Below are positions 45,006 to 54,989 of a stretch of DNA of 64,000 nt, in pieces; within the stretch, counting starts at the first letter, position 1, and every line of letters begins with the position of its first letter. The notes below the pieces were generated by a model. It was not told where the DNA came from. It made no database searches and worked only from the letters and a program-made list of their open reading frames with translations. The translations under genes were made by a program, and so were the position numbers. The stretch is from Paenibacillus bovis (GTDB lineage Bacteria > Bacillota > Bacilli > Bacillales > Bacillaceae_C): positions 17,658 to 81,657 of the forward strand of contig VEFU01000015.1 of NCBI GenBank assembly GCA_007679095.1, given 5' to 3'.

Positions 45006-47234
45006 ATGAATCATTGGAAAGGTTTCGTAGAAGGTAGTTGGCAGGAGGAAGTAAATGTTCGGGATTTCATTGTGAATAATTTCACATTATACAATGGGAA
45101 TGGTGATTTTTTAGAAGGTCCTACAGCAGAAACGAATAGGCTTTGGACCCAAGTAATGAAATTATCTCAAGCTGAGCGTGAAAATGGTGGTGTCCTGGAT
45201 ATGGACACAAGAATAGTATCTTCCATTACATCTCACGGTCCTGGTTATTTAAATAAAGATTTAGAGAAAATCGTAGGTATTCAAACGGACAAACCTTTTA
45301 AAAGGTCATTACAACCTTATGGTGGTATTCGCATGGCTACTGCTGCTGCAGAATCATATGGATATGAGGTCGAGGATGAAGTAAAAGAGATTTTTACGAA
45401 ATACCGAAAAACGCATAACCAAGGTGTCTTTGATGCATATACCCCTGAAATGAGATTAGCACGATCTGCGGGCATCATCACTGGTCTTCCTGATGCATAT
45501 GGTCGAGGACGAATAATAGGTGACTATCGTCGTGTTGCTCTGTATGGAGTTGACTTCTTAATACAGCAAAAGCAAAGAGACTTAGAACTTGTCGGAAACG
45601 GAACAATGACCGAAGATGTCATTCGTAACCGTGAAGAAATAGCAGAACAAATACGTGCACTGCACGAACTAAAAGAACTTGGTAAGATGTATGGATTTGA
45701 TATTTCAAAACCAGCAAGTAATGCCAAAGAAGCGTTTCAATGGTTATACTTTGCCTATCTCGCAGCTATTAAAGAACAAAATGGCGCTGCTATGAGTTTA
45801 GGTAGAGTATCAACATTCCTTGATATTTTTATAGAAAGAGATCTACAAAGTGGTATCTTGACCGAAAAAGAAGCACAAGAACTCGTCGATCATTTTGTTA
45901 TGAAATTAAGACTTGTTAAGTTTGCTAGAACTCCCGAGTACAATGAATTATTTAGTGGTGATCCTACTTGGGTTACAGAATCTATAGCAGGTATTAGTCT
46001 AGAAGGTAAACCACTAGTTACAAAGAATTCTTTTCGCTTTTTGCATACTTTAGATAACCTTGGTCCATCTCCTGAGCCTAACTTAACTGTACTTTGGTCC
46101 ACACAATTGCCAGAGGAGTTTAAAAAGTATTGTTCATATATGTCTATCAAAACAAGCTCTATTCAATATGAAAATGACGATCTTATGCGACCGATCTATG
46201 GTGATGATTATGGAATAGCTTGTTGTGTATCTGCAATGAAAATAGGAAAGCAAATGCAATTTTTTGGGGCGAGAGCAAATTTAGCTAAAGCATTACTCTA
46301 CGCAATAAATGGAGGCGTAGATGAAATGAAAAAGATCCAAGTAGCACCGAAATTTGCACCAATTACTTCAGACGTATTGAAGTATGAAGAAGTAATGGAA
46401 AAGTTCGATCAAGTGATGGAATGGTTAGCAGGTTTATATATGAATACGTTAAATGTTATTCATTATATGCATGATAAATATAGCTACGAACGGATTGAGA
46501 TGGCTCTACATGATAGAAATGTAGTACGAACAATGGCTGGAGGGATTGCTGGGTTATCTGTTGTAGCAGACTCCCTAAGTGCAATTAAATATGCACAAGT
46601 AAAACCGATTAGAGATGAAAATGGAATAGCAATTGATTTTGAAATAGAAGGGGACTTTCCAAAATACGGTAATAATGACGACAGAGTGGATAAGATAGCA
46701 GTTGATCTTGTAAAAACGTTTATGAACAAATTCCAAAAACATCCTGCCTATCGTGGTGCAACACCAACATTATCTGTATTAACGATAACATCAAATGTCG
46801 TGTATGGTAAAAAGACTGGTAACACCCCTGATGGTAGAAGAGAAGGAGAACCTTTCGCTCCAGGAGCTAACCCACTACATGGTCGTGATCAAAAAGGAGC
46901 GATAGCATCTTTAAGCTCTGTTGCAAAGCTTCCATACGACTACGCCCTTGATGGAATCTCTAATACATTTTCTATCGTACCAAAAGCACTTGGAAGAGAA
47001 GAGGAAACTCAGATTACGAACCTTGCAGCGATTCTTGATGGGTATATGAAAAAAGACGGACATCATTTAAATATAAATGTCTTCAATAGAGAGACATTAC
47101 TAGATGCAATGGAACGTCCAGAAGAATACCCACAACTGACCATTCGAGTTTCTGGATACGCAGTCAACTTCATCAAACTGACAAGAGAACAACAAATCGA
47201 CGTCATCAACCGCACCTTCCACGAAACTATGTAA
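45006..47234 (+). CDS. pflB: Formate acetyltransferase (pyruvate formate-lyase)
   Basis: A 742-residue glycyl-radical enzyme that splits pyruvate with CoA into acetyl-CoA and formate under anaerobic conditions. The catalytic cysteine pair is in '[13 protein letters not shown]' near residue 405 and the radical glycine in '[10 protein letters not shown]' (Gly717), close to the C-terminus as required. AAGGGGG lies 12 bases before the ATG. Its activase gene pflA follows, but an interspersed repeat of about 250 bases lies between them. B. subtilis lacks pfl; B. cereus-like and many facultative Bacillaceae have it. Confidence 0.96.
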   Translation: MNHWKGFVEGSWQEEVNVRDFIVNNFTLYNGNGDFLEGPTAETNRLWTQVMKLSQAERENGGVLDMDTRIVSSITSHGPGYLNKDLEKIVGIQTDKPFKRSLQPYGGIRMATAAAESYGYEVEDEVKEIFTKYRKTHNQGVFDAYTPEMRLARSAGIITGLPDAYGRGRIIGDYRRVALYGVDFLIQQKQRDLELVGNGTMTEDVIRNREEIAEQIRALHELKELGKMYGFDISKPASNAKEAFQWLYFAYLAAIKEQNGAAMSLGRVSTFLDIFIERDLQSGILTEKEAQELVDHFVMKLRLVKFARTPEYNELFSGDPTWVTESIAGISLEGKPLVTKNSFRFLHTLDNLGPSPEPNLTVLWSTQLPEEFKKYCSYMSIKTSSIQYENDDLMRPIYGDDYGIACCVSAMKIGKQMQFFGARANLAKALLYAINGGVDEMKKIQVAPKFAPITSDVLKYEEVMEKFDQVMEWLAGLYMNTLNVIHYMHDKYSYERIEMALHDRNVVRTMAGGIAGLSVVADSLSAIKYAQVKPIRDENGIAIDFEIEGDFPKYGNNDDRVDKIAVDLVKTFMNKFQKHPAYRGATPTLSVLTITSNVVYGKKTGNTPDGRREGEPFAPGANPLHGRDQKGAIASLSSVAKLPYDYALDGISNTFSIVPKALGREEETQITNLAAILDGYMKKDGHHLNINVFNRETLLDAMERPEEYPQLTIRVSGYAVNFIKLTREQQIDVINRTFHETM

Positions 47235-47237
47235 CAC

Positions 47238-47486
47238 GAAAAGCGGAAGGCGGTTGTTTAGGGGTGACAAGCAAATGTTCTGTGACAAAGAAAGGCGTCT
47301 TTTGCCTTTCATTGGCGCAGGTTATTTGACCTCGAGCCCCTACCGCCTGCAGCTAGACAACAAGAAAAGCGGAAGGCGGTCGTAATTGAAGGAAGACTAA
47401 GAGCGCAACATCCTGTTGCAACGTCTTCCTGACCCACATCGTGCGGGCCCGCGACAAGCAAATGTTCTGTGACAAAGAAAGGAGTT
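47238..47486. repeat. Two tandem copies of an interspersed repeat between pflB and pflA
   Basis: Each copy starts GAAAAGCGGAAGGCGGT (47238 and 47364) and contains an identical 30-base segment beginning GACAAGCAAATGTTCTGTG (47266-47295 and 47453-47482). The end of the second copy, AAAGAAAGGAG, forms the ribosome binding site of pflA. The same repeat family lies inverted inside the element at 48557-48919. Confidence 0.85.
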
Positions 47487-47492
47487 GAGGCG

Positions 47493-48242
47493 ATGAAAAT
47501 ACAAACAAGGATTCATTCCGTAGAGTCATGTGGTACTGTGGATGGGCCAGGACTAAGATATATTATTTTTACACAAGGCTGTCTCCTGCGCTGCTTATAT
47601 TGCCATAATCCAGATACTTGGGCATTTGGAAAAGGGGAAGGAAAAGAATTCTCTGTCTCTGAGTTAATGAAGGATATTAAAGACTATTTGCCATTTTTGC
47701 AAGCTTCAAATGGAGGAGTAACCGTTAGTGGTGGTGAACCTTTATTACATCTCGATTTTCTTATAGAGCTTTTTACGGAATGCAAAAGGTTAGGTATCCA
47801 CACAGCAATTGATAGTTCTGGTGGTTGCTTTACACGGAAAGAGCGTTTTATTACATCGTTAGATAAATTAATGGAGCTCACCGACCTAGTACTTCTTGAT
47901 TTAAAACAAATTGATGATAAAAAACACCGGGAACTAACTTCGGTCTCCAATAGACATATACTTGACTTCGCTAAATACCTTGAAGAAAAGAAAAAACCTG
48001 TTTGGATAAGGCATGTGCTTGTTCCAGGTTTTACAGATAGTGAGGTGGACTTAAAAAGATTAGGAGCTTATATAAGTACCCTATCAAACGTCGAGAAAGT
48101 TGAAGTCCTTCCTTATCATCAGTTAGGAGTCTATAAATATGAAGCTTTAGGAATCGAATACCCTTTAAAAAATGTAAAAACACCTGCTGAAGAAAGAGTC
48201 CATTGGGCACACAGCCTTTTAACACAAACAGTGTGTATCTAA
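47493..48242 (+). CDS. pflA: Pyruvate formate-lyase activating enzyme
   Basis: A 249-residue radical-SAM enzyme that installs the glycyl radical on PflB. The [4Fe-4S] motif is 'CLLRCLYCHNPDTW' (CxxxCxxC, residues 29-36), followed by 'GGVTVSGGEPLLH' for SAM binding. The N-terminal 'IHSVESCGTVDGPGLRY' is the family signature. ATG at 47493 follows AAAGGAG by eight bases; the in-frame ATG at 47469 lies inside the repeat. The ribosome binding site seems to be provided by the interspersed repeat. Confidence 0.95.
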   Translation: MKIQTRIHSVESCGTVDGPGLRYIIFTQGCLLRCLYCHNPDTWAFGKGEGKEFSVSELMKDIKDYLPFLQASNGGVTVSGGEPLLHLDFLIELFTECKRLGIHTAIDSSGGCFTRKERFITSLDKLMELTDLVLLDLKQIDDKKHRELTSVSNRHILDFAKYLEEKKKPVWIRHVLVPGFTDSEVDLKRLGAYISTLSNVEKVEVLPYHQLGVYKYEALGIEYPLKNVKTPAEERVHWAHSLLTQTVCI

Positions 48243-48270
48243 TATCCATTATGTAAAATCATTCATGAAA

Positions 48271-49018
48271 AGAGAGGCTGGACAGAGAAATATGGATGCA
48301 AATAAAAACCGAACTATAACTTGTTTTTAAAACAAGATAGTTCGGTCACCTTTTCAATCACAAAAATTTTATGGTTACCAGCGGAGGAAATACACGAAGA
48401 CTCCTACCATGGAAATAAAGCTTTAAAAAGTTGAATCTAACTTATACATGCATCGTATAGACAACTACCACTAGCATCATTTCCATTCTCTGTGGTGTAT
48501 TTTTGGTATACATGATTGACTGCGGGAATAAAGGCCTCGATGAGACCCCGCAGAAAGAAAAGCGAAGGCGACTGTTTAGCGGCGTACGAACGGGAGACAA
48601 TCCAGTACTGAGATAAAGGAAACACGGCGAGGGCCCACAGGATGTGGGTCACGTCGACGTTGGCACAGGACGTGCCGCTTTTAGTCGACGTTCCTCTTGC
48701 CAATGTTGACTTATCGTAGGGGAAGGAATGTCTCGTTCGCCAGCCGCTAGGAGCCTAAGCTAGACAGGCGTTTAGCGCCGAGGAGGCTCATTAGCCTTGT
48801 CTAGTTGTAGGCGCTATCGGCTCGAGGTCAAATAACCTGAGACATGAAAGGCAAAGACCGCCTTTCTTTGTCTCAGAACATTTGCTTGTCGCCGATAAGC
48901 AAGCGCCTTTCACTTTTCTAAGCCCGCGGAAAGCGAAGTGAATTTCCGAAGCGTTATAGCTACACTTATATTGTTCGGATTTACATTCAAGTCAAATGGT
49001 TATGTCCCAACCTCTCTA
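48271..49018. mobile_element. Composite MITE-like element with nested repeats
   Basis: Outer inverted ends are GAGAGGCTGG..ACA (left) and GAGAGGTTGGGACA (right, read inward); similarity continues for about 50 bases to a shared CCGAAC. Just inside lies a hairpin (48308-48346). Within it are arms of an ACTCCT..CCCGCGGAAAGCGAAGT repeat, and within that a further inverted element (48557-48919, ends GAAAAGCGAAGGCG / GAAAAGTGAAAGGCG). No coding gene. The right end encodes the last residues of the adjacent GGDEF-EAL protein. Confidence 0.7.
48308..48346. terminator. Hairpin terminator after pflA
   Basis: ACCGAACTATAACTTGT / ACAAGATAGTTCGGT stem; the T-run is better on the minus strand (TTTTTATTT), so it may mainly stop transcripts coming from the right. 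Confidence 0.7.
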
Positions 49019-50723
49019 AAAATTTCTCAAATTCTATTGCTGATAATGGCTTACTAAAATAATAGCCTTGTCCTTGATTACATCCATCTTCACTTAAAAT
49101 TTCATGTTGTTCCTTTAACTCAATACCTTCTGCTATAACATTCATCCCTAATGTATTTGCAACTGTTATAATTGCATTAACAATGGCCCTACTATTAGGA
49201 TTTGTATGGATATCTTTAATAAATGCAGCATCTACTTTCAATGTATGGATTGGCAAATCCTTCAAATAACTAAATGAACTATATCCAGTACCAAAATCAT
49301 CTAGTGAAACTTTTATTCCTATTTGCTTTAATTCTTGTAAAATATGCATCGCATTCTCTATATCAACAAATACACTTTCTGTCACTTCTAATTCTAACCA
49401 ACATGGATCTAATCCTGTTTCCTTTAATATTGATTTGACCATTTGAATGAAATTAGCGTCTTCTAGCTGATAAACAGAAATATTTACAGATAGCAATATC
49501 GGTTCAAAACCTTTATCTTGCCATTCCTTTACTTTCTCACAAGCTGACCTTAGTACCCATTCTCCAATTTTAATAATTAATTTTGTTTCCTCTGCTAGTG
49601 GAATAAAATCTCCCGGAGACACAAGCCCTAATTCAGGATGCTTCCATCTTATAAGTGCTTCCATTCCTACAATTTTCAATTGATGTAAATCCATTTTTGG
49701 CTGGTAATGGAGGTCAAATTGATTCGAATCAATTGCCTTTCTTAATTCATTTTCAAGTAGAATCCTCTCCAATGAACGTTTTTCCATATCTTTTTGAAAG
49801 AATGCAAAACCATTCTTTCCGTTACTTTTCACATGATAAAGTGCTGTATCTGCACGTGTTAGAAGCTTATCTGCATTACTACCGTTGTTTGGAAAGATGG
49901 ATATACCGATGCTGCATGAAATTGAGATAGAATGATCAAACAGTACAATAGGCTTCTGGATACTATTAATCATCATTTCTGCAAGGTTACGGATTTCATT
50001 CTGATTCTCCACATTGTTTACCATAACGACGAACTCATCGCCACTTAACCTGGCAACAACATCGGTTGGCTTTATAACAGAGTTTATCCGTTTTGCAGTT
50101 TCTATTAAAATTCGATCACCTATATCATGGCCCCATGTATCATTAATATCCTTGAAACAATTTATATCAATATACATAAGTACAATCAATGAGGATGTAT
50201 CCATTGCTTGTATAATTTCGTCCCGCAGACGATTCATAAAATATGGCCGATTCGCAATGTCAGTAAGTGCGTCATGATAAGCCAAATAGTATATTCTATC
50301 TTCCATCTGCTTTCTTCTCGTAATATCATACCGGATGGAGATATATTGATAGGGTATTCCCTTCTCATTCAAAAATGGAACAATTGTAGTGTCTACCCAA
50401 TAATAAGAACCATCCTTTGCCTTATTCCGTATCTCGCCACGCCATACGTTACCTGTACCAATTTGTTTCCACATTTGTTTAAAGAAGTCCTTTGGATGGT
50501 AATTTGAATTAAGAATACGGTGATCTTGTCCTATTAATTCATCTCGATCATATTGAGAAATATTACATAATAAATCATTTACATATATAATTTTCCCTGT
50601 TCTATCGGTAATAGCAACAATTGCAGACTGATCTAAGGCATACTTAATATCCCTGAGTTCTTTTAAATCGTCTTTACTTACTAATGGTGGTATTGAACTA
50701 TTGTTTGTTTGTAGATTACTCAT
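48987..50723 (-). CDS. PAS-GGDEF-EAL cyclic-di-GMP protein
   Basis: A 578-residue cytoplasmic signalling protein. A PAS domain (about 20-135, '[21 protein letters not shown]', in part) precedes a GGDEF domain whose signature is SGDEF ('[12 protein letters not shown]' near 235) and an EAL domain with '[12 protein letters not shown]', 'LEVTES', '[10 protein letters not shown]' and 'GQGYYFSKP'. The EAL residues look intact, so it may be mainly a c-di-GMP phosphodiesterase; the SGDEF form may be active or act as a GTP sensor. No membrane helix. The last residues ('RLGHNHLT') come from the end of a MITE-like element. ATG at 50723; AGAGG upstream. Confidence 0.9.
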   Translation of the reverse strand: MSNLQTNNSSIPPLVSKDDLKELRDIKYALDQSAIVAITDRTGKIIYVNDLLCNISQYDRDELIGQDHRILNSNYHPKDFFKQMWKQIGTGNVWRGEIRNKAKDGSYYWVDTTIVPFLNEKGIPYQYISIRYDITRRKQMEDRIYYLAYHDALTDIANRPYFMNRLRDEIIQAMDTSSLIVLMYIDINCFKDINDTWGHDIGDRILIETAKRINSVIKPTDVVARLSGDEFVVMVNNVENQNEIRNLAEMMINSIQKPIVLFDHSISISCSIGISIFPNNGSNADKLLTRADTALYHVKSNGKNGFAFFQKDMEKRSLERILLENELRKAIDSNQFDLHYQPKMDLHQLKIVGMEALIRWKHPELGLVSPGDFIPLAEETKLIIKIGEWVLRSACEKVKEWQDKGFEPILLSVNISVYQLEDANFIQMVKSILKETGLDPCWLELEVTESVFVDIENAMHILQELKQIGIKVSLDDFGTGYSSFSYLKDLPIHTLKVDAAFIKDIHTNPNSRAIVNAIITVANTLGMNVIAEGIELKEQHEILSEDGCNQGQGYYFSKPLSAIEFEKFLERLGHNHLT

Positions 50724-50762
50724 GCGAAAGGGCACCTCTATTTACCATTCATCTTGAATCGA

Positions 50763-51479
50763 TTAGGTTTGATTTCTACGAGCAAAATCGACGAATCTAA
50801 ATTTATCAGGGCGATGCCTCGATTCCGTATATTGAAAGAGACTAGCATCCTCCAGATATACATAGTTTTTGATAATAACAATGCTGTGAAATCCTTCTAA
50901 ATCAAGGAGTTCCTTATCCTCGTCTGTCGGTTCTTCCACAACAATTTCTTTTTTGGCAAAACTAATGACCAAATTGAGTTCGTTCTCTAAATAATGAAAA
51001 ATAGAATGTTCACAGATTTCTTTTGTCAGGTGAGGCACAATGCTCTTATTGAGGTAATCTTTATCTAATATAATCCGCTCTCCATTTATTTCTCGAATTC
51101 TGTTCACATGCCATACAGCATCTTTTGCTTTTACATTCAGCTGTTGCCTAATATATTCGTTAGGCTTTTCTAAAGAGAACTTCTGTACAATCGTTCTTGG
51201 TTTTTCCTTCATTTTCTCGGCTAATTCATGAAAACTAACTAGACCTGAAACAGGAAAATCGAGTTTCGAATTTTTAATTACAACAGAGCCTTTCCCTCTA
51301 ATCTTCTGAATATAGCCATTTTGAGCTAGCAAATTCAATGCTTTTCTAATGGTTTCTCTAGATGTACCGTACTGTTCTTTTAACTCATGCTCAGAAGGCA
51401 GGAGAGAATTAGTTGTGTAATCTCCTGCCTCGATTTTTGTAGCTATTTCATTATGAATCATTAAATACTTATTTATCAT
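50763..51479 (-). CDS. treR: Trehalose operon repressor TreR (GntR family)
   Basis: A 238-residue GntR/HutC regulator: winged-helix domain with 'LLPSEHELKEQYGTSRETIRKAL' (in part, residues 25-47) and a UTRA effector domain with 'WHVNRIREINGERI'. TreR represses the tre operon and is released by trehalose-6-phosphate. It is the last gene of treP-treA-treR, starting 15 bases after treA. Two candidate operators lie upstream of treP. Confidence 0.93.
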   Translation of the reverse strand: MINKYLMIHNEIATKIEAGDYTTNSLLPSEHELKEQYGTSRETIRKALNLLAQNGYIQKIRGKGSVVIKNSKLDFPVSGLVSFHELAEKMKEKPRTIVQKFSLEKPNEYIRQQLNVKAKDAVWHVNRIREINGERIILDKDYLNKSIVPHLTKEICEHSIFHYLENELNLVISFAKKEIVVEEPTDEDKELLDLEGFHSIVIIKNYVYLEDASLFQYTESRHRPDKFRFVDFARRNQT

Positions 51480-51493
51480 CCTAAAAACTCCAT

Positions 51494-53176
51494 CTATTTT
51501 TGTAAATAATATACGACTGACTCATATGGTCTTAGCAGAATCTCCTGAAACTCATTAGAGGAATCTTGATAGTTCGAAAGTAAAATTCTACTGCTATATT
51601 CACTAAAGTTATATTCTTTAGGAAGAGTAAACAATGTTTCTTTCGAATAGAAGTTATTTATGACTAACAATTTTTCGTCTTTATATTCTCGTATATAAGC
51701 AAAAATAGCATCATGGTTAGCTAAAATCAATTGATAACTTCCGTGAACAATAATATCGAATTCTTTTCTTAAATGATTTAGCTTTTGGTAATGATAAAAA
51801 ATCGAATTTTTGTCCTGTAATGCAGCTTTAGCGTTAATCTCTTTATAATTGTTTGCTTCTCTAATCCATGGAGTTCCAGTTGTAAACCCTGCATGTTCGC
51901 TGTCATCCCATTGTACAGGCGTTCTAGAGTTGTCCCTTGATTTTTGTTGCAATATATCTATAATTTCTTCCTCTGACATACCTTCATCTTTCATAATCTG
52001 AAACATATTTAATGATTCAACATCACGGTAATCTGATATATGTTGGAAATTTGGATTTGTCATGCCAAATTCTTCCCCTTGATATATATAAGGTGTTCCA
52101 CGCATCATATGAATTGTTGTTGCCAGCATTTTTGCAGATTCACGATGATATTTCCCATCATCACCAAATCTAGAAACAACACGTGGCTGATCATGATTAC
52201 ACCAAAACAGTGCATTCCATCCCCCACCATTTGTCATTTCCACTTGCCACTTCGAGAGTATTTCCTTTAATTGTAGGAAGTCAAAGTCCGCCTTCGTCCA
52301 CTTTTCACCATTTGGATAATCAACCTTTAAATGATGAAAATTAAATGTCATACTCAATTCCTTGCGATCCGGGCGAGTGTACAGTATACAATGATCAATG
52401 GTGGTGGAAGACATTTCTCCAACAGTCATTATGTCATACTTAGAAAACACCTCTGTATTCATCTCATGCATAAATTCATGCACTCGTGGACCGTCCGTAT
52501 AGAATTTACGACCATCACCTGGTGGTACAGAACCATCATCATCTAAGAAGCGCTGATCCTTGGAAATGAGATTGATAACATCGAGACGAAATCCATCTAC
52601 ACCTTTATCTAACCAGAATCTCATCATTTCATAAACCGAATTGCGAACTTCCTCATTCTCCCAATTCAAGTCTGCCTGAGTTACATCGAATAAGTGTAAA
52701 TAATATTGTCCTGACTTCTGATCATATTCCCATGCAGAACCACCAAATTTCGACTGCCAATTAGTTGGAGGCTGTCCTGGTTGTCCATCTTTCCAAATGT
52801 AAAAGTCACGGTAACGACTGTTTTTGGAAGTTAGTGCATCTTGAAACCATTCATGTTCTGTAGAAGTGTGATTTACCACTATATCCATAATAATTTTCAG
52901 ATTTCGTTTATGTGCTTCTGCCAATAATCGATCAAAATCTTCCATTGTTCCATATTCTTTATAAATTTGATAATAATCACTAATATCATAGCCATTATCG
53001 CGCTGTGGGGATTTATAAATTGGAGTTAACCACAATACATCGACACCCAGTTCCTGCAAATAATCAAGTTTTTCAATAATTCCTTGAATATCACCAGTAC
53101 CACTTCCGGTCGTATCTTTAAAACTTTTTGGATATATTTGATATACTACTGCATTTTGCCACCATTGTTTCGTCAT
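51494..53176 (-). CDS. treA: Trehalose-6-phosphate hydrolase
   Basis: A 560-residue GH13 enzyme hydrolysing trehalose-6-phosphate to glucose and glucose-6-phosphate. 'WWQNAVVYQIYPKSFKDTTG' start, 'MDIVVNHTSTEHEWF', catalytic 'DGFRLDVINLISK' (nucleophile Asp), 'MTVGEMSS' (acid Glu) and 'FWCNHDQPR' motifs are present. ATG at 53176 follows AGGTG; the longer open frame is unsupported. It follows treP by 111 bases that hold a strong hairpin (53244-53276). Confidence 0.95.
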   Translation of the reverse strand: MTKQWWQNAVVYQIYPKSFKDTTGSGTGDIQGIIEKLDYLQELGVDVLWLTPIYKSPQRDNGYDISDYYQIYKEYGTMEDFDRLLAEAHKRNLKIIMDIVVNHTSTEHEWFQDALTSKNSRYRDFYIWKDGQPGQPPTNWQSKFGGSAWEYDQKSGQYYLHLFDVTQADLNWENEEVRNSVYEMMRFWLDKGVDGFRLDVINLISKDQRFLDDDGSVPPGDGRKFYTDGPRVHEFMHEMNTEVFSKYDIMTVGEMSSTTIDHCILYTRPDRKELSMTFNFHHLKVDYPNGEKWTKADFDFLQLKEILSKWQVEMTNGGGWNALFWCNHDQPRVVSRFGDDGKYHRESAKMLATTIHMMRGTPYIYQGEEFGMTNPNFQHISDYRDVESLNMFQIMKDEGMSEEEIIDILQQKSRDNSRTPVQWDDSEHAGFTTGTPWIREANNYKEINAKAALQDKNSIFYHYQKLNHLRKEFDIIVHGSYQLILANHDAIFAYIREYKDEKLLVINNFYSKETLFTLPKEYNFSEYSSRILLSNYQDSSNEFQEILLRPYESVVYYLQK

Positions 53177-53243
53177 TTCAGAACACCTACCTGTAGTTAT
53201 TTCTTGATGTATATGCAAATCATTAAATCATTCCATAAGATGA

Positions 53244-53276
53244 ACAAAAGGGGACAAATAATTGTCCCCCTTTTGT
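53244..53276 (-). terminator. Intercistronic hairpin between treP and treA
   Basis: ACAAAAGGGGGACAA / TTGTCCCCTTTTGT stem with a short loop. No long T-run follows, so it may lower read-through or protect the treP mRNA 3' end rather than fully terminate. Confidence 0.55.
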
Positions 53277-53287
53277 ATTACAGTGCC

Positions 53288-54724
53288 TTATTTAGCACGA
53301 TTTCTTGTAAAAGCAACTTTTCCCATATTCATTTTCGAAAAAACTAACGTTAATAGGAAAGGTATTACAATTGCAACTACCATAGCAATTGCAAACATTG
53401 GCATATGCTTCGCCTGGATGGAGAGTATTCCTGGCAGTCCACCAACACCAATTGAATTTGCCATTACATTACTACCAACAGAAACAACTGCTGCTACTAA
53501 GGACCCTATCATTGCCGCCAAAAACGGGAATCCATACTTTAAGTTAATACCAAACATCGCTGGCTCTGTTACTCCTAAATAACAGGAAATCGCAGCTGGA
53601 ATAGAAACTTGTTTCTCTTGCTCATTTCTTCTATTGATATAGATCATTGCAAGAACAGCTGACCCTTGAGCAATGTTAGATAAAGCAATCATTGGCCAGA
53701 GGTTAGTTCCTCCAAGTTCACTCATTAATTGTAGATCAATAGCATTGGACATATGGTGTAAGCCTGTAATAACAAGCGGTGCATAGGCAAACCCAAAGAT
53801 TGCTGCAAACAACCACCCAAATCCTGAGGTTAATCCTGAATATACTACATCAGAAATCACAGAACCGATTTGCCAACCAATAGGACCTAATACAATATGT
53901 GCAAGTAATACAGTTGGAACAAGTGCAAAAAATGGAACGACAATCATAGATATTGCATTTGGTACTACTTTGCGTAAATTAATTTCTAAGAAGGATAGTA
54001 ATAGACCTGCTAATATCGCTGGAATAACTTGTGCTTGATATCCTATCATATCTACTTGAGCAAATCCAAAATCCCAGAACGGAATTGCATCAGCATCAGC
54101 AACACCATAAGCATTTAGTAACTGCGGAGATACAAGTGTAATACCAAGGACTATTCCTAATATTGGTGTAGCTCCCATCTTCCTAGCTACAGCCCATGTT
54201 ATACCGACTGGTAAGAAGTGAAATATCGCTTCCCCTATTAACCAAAGGAAGTCATTCGTTCCTTTCCAAAACTGAGAAACTTCTACAAGGGTTTTCGTTC
54301 CACCATCCAGCATCGCTATTTCACCAATTACATTTCTAAATCCAAGAATTAAACCACCTACTACTAGCGCAGGGATAAGTGGTGTGAAAATATCAGCCAA
54401 ATGAGCTATTATCCTTTGCAAAGGATTCATATTTTGCTTTGCTGCTTCCTTCGCTTCATCTTTAGATGTATCACTAACACCAGCTATTTTGGTGAATTCG
54501 TTATAAAAGGAAGAAACATCATTTCCGACAATTACTTGGAATTGTCCTGCCTGTGTAAACGTTCCCTTTACGAGATTAATCTTTTCAATCTCTTCCACAT
54601 CCGCTTTTTTCGGATCTTTTAAAACAAACCGCATTCTTGTTACACAGTGCGTTACAACGGAAATATTATCGCTACCGCCTACATGCTCGAGTAACTCTTT
54701 TGCTGGTTCGGTAAACTTACTCAT
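53288..54724 (-). CDS. treP: PTS trehalose permease EIIBC
   Basis: A 478-residue permease with EIIB (phospho-Cys in 'VVTHCVTRMRFVLKD', near residue 27) and EIIC (about ten helices, 'GVTEPAMFGINLKYGFPF' in part). No EIIA domain is present, so phosphate must come from another EIIA, such as that of BglP or a glucose EIIA. It imports trehalose as trehalose-6-phosphate. GGAGGA precedes the ATG. First gene of the tre operon, with promoter, two TreR-type operators and a cre-like site upstream. Confidence 0.95.
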   Translation of the reverse strand: MSKFTEPAKELLEHVGGSDNISVVTHCVTRMRFVLKDPKKADVEEIEKINLVKGTFTQAGQFQVIVGNDVSSFYNEFTKIAGVSDTSKDEAKEAAKQNMNPLQRIIAHLADIFTPLIPALVVGGLILGFRNVIGEIAMLDGGTKTLVEVSQFWKGTNDFLWLIGEAIFHFLPVGITWAVARKMGATPILGIVLGITLVSPQLLNAYGVADADAIPFWDFGFAQVDMIGYQAQVIPAILAGLLLSFLEINLRKVVPNAISMIVVPFFALVPTVLLAHIVLGPIGWQIGSVISDVVYSGLTSGFGWLFAAIFGFAYAPLVITGLHHMSNAIDLQLMSELGGTNLWPMIALSNIAQGSAVLAMIYINRRNEQEKQVSIPAAISCYLGVTEPAMFGINLKYGFPFLAAMIGSLVAAVVSVGSNVMANSIGVGGLPGILSIQAKHMPMFAIAMVVAIVIPFLLTLVFSKMNMGKVAFTRNRAK

Positions 54725-54770
54725 ATGTTTTTCCTCCTCATAGAAATTATCTTTCTACTCTAATATCATT

Positions 54771-54829
54771 CTTGTATATACAAGTTATGATTACGGTTTC
54801 ATTCTACCTTGTATATACATGTGTGTCAA
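54771..54829 (-). promoter_or_regulatory. tre promoter with two TreR operators and a cre-like site
   Basis: Promoter TTGACA (54824-54829), 17 bases, TAGAAT (54801-54806). Operator 1, CTTGTATATACATG (54808-54821), fills the spacer; operator 2, the perfect palindrome CTTGTATATACAAG (54771-54784), lies downstream. TGAAACCGTAATCA (54788-54801) is a cre-like sequence just after the -10 box. Confidence 0.85.
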
Positions 54830-54924
54830 TTAATTTATTTATGTAAAATTTACCATTACAAAGGCTGTAATTTATCCATTTTTATCAATACCCTTTATAA
54901 GGGAAACTATTCCTATAAATAATG

Positions 54925-54963
54925 AAAAAAGACCTCACATCATCACAATGTTGAGATCTCTTT
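54925..54963 (-). terminator. Terminator of the MerR-ankyrin gene
   Basis: Minus-strand stem AAAGAGATCTCAACATT / ATGTGAGGTCTTT with minor mismatches and a T-run. Confidence 0.75.
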
Positions 54964-54989
54964 AAGATTTTATTTTTTTTATTGTAGCC

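Noticed and set aside
48437..48703. 88-residue open frame in the nested repeat region
   Set aside because: It is a translation of inverted repeats with no start signal.
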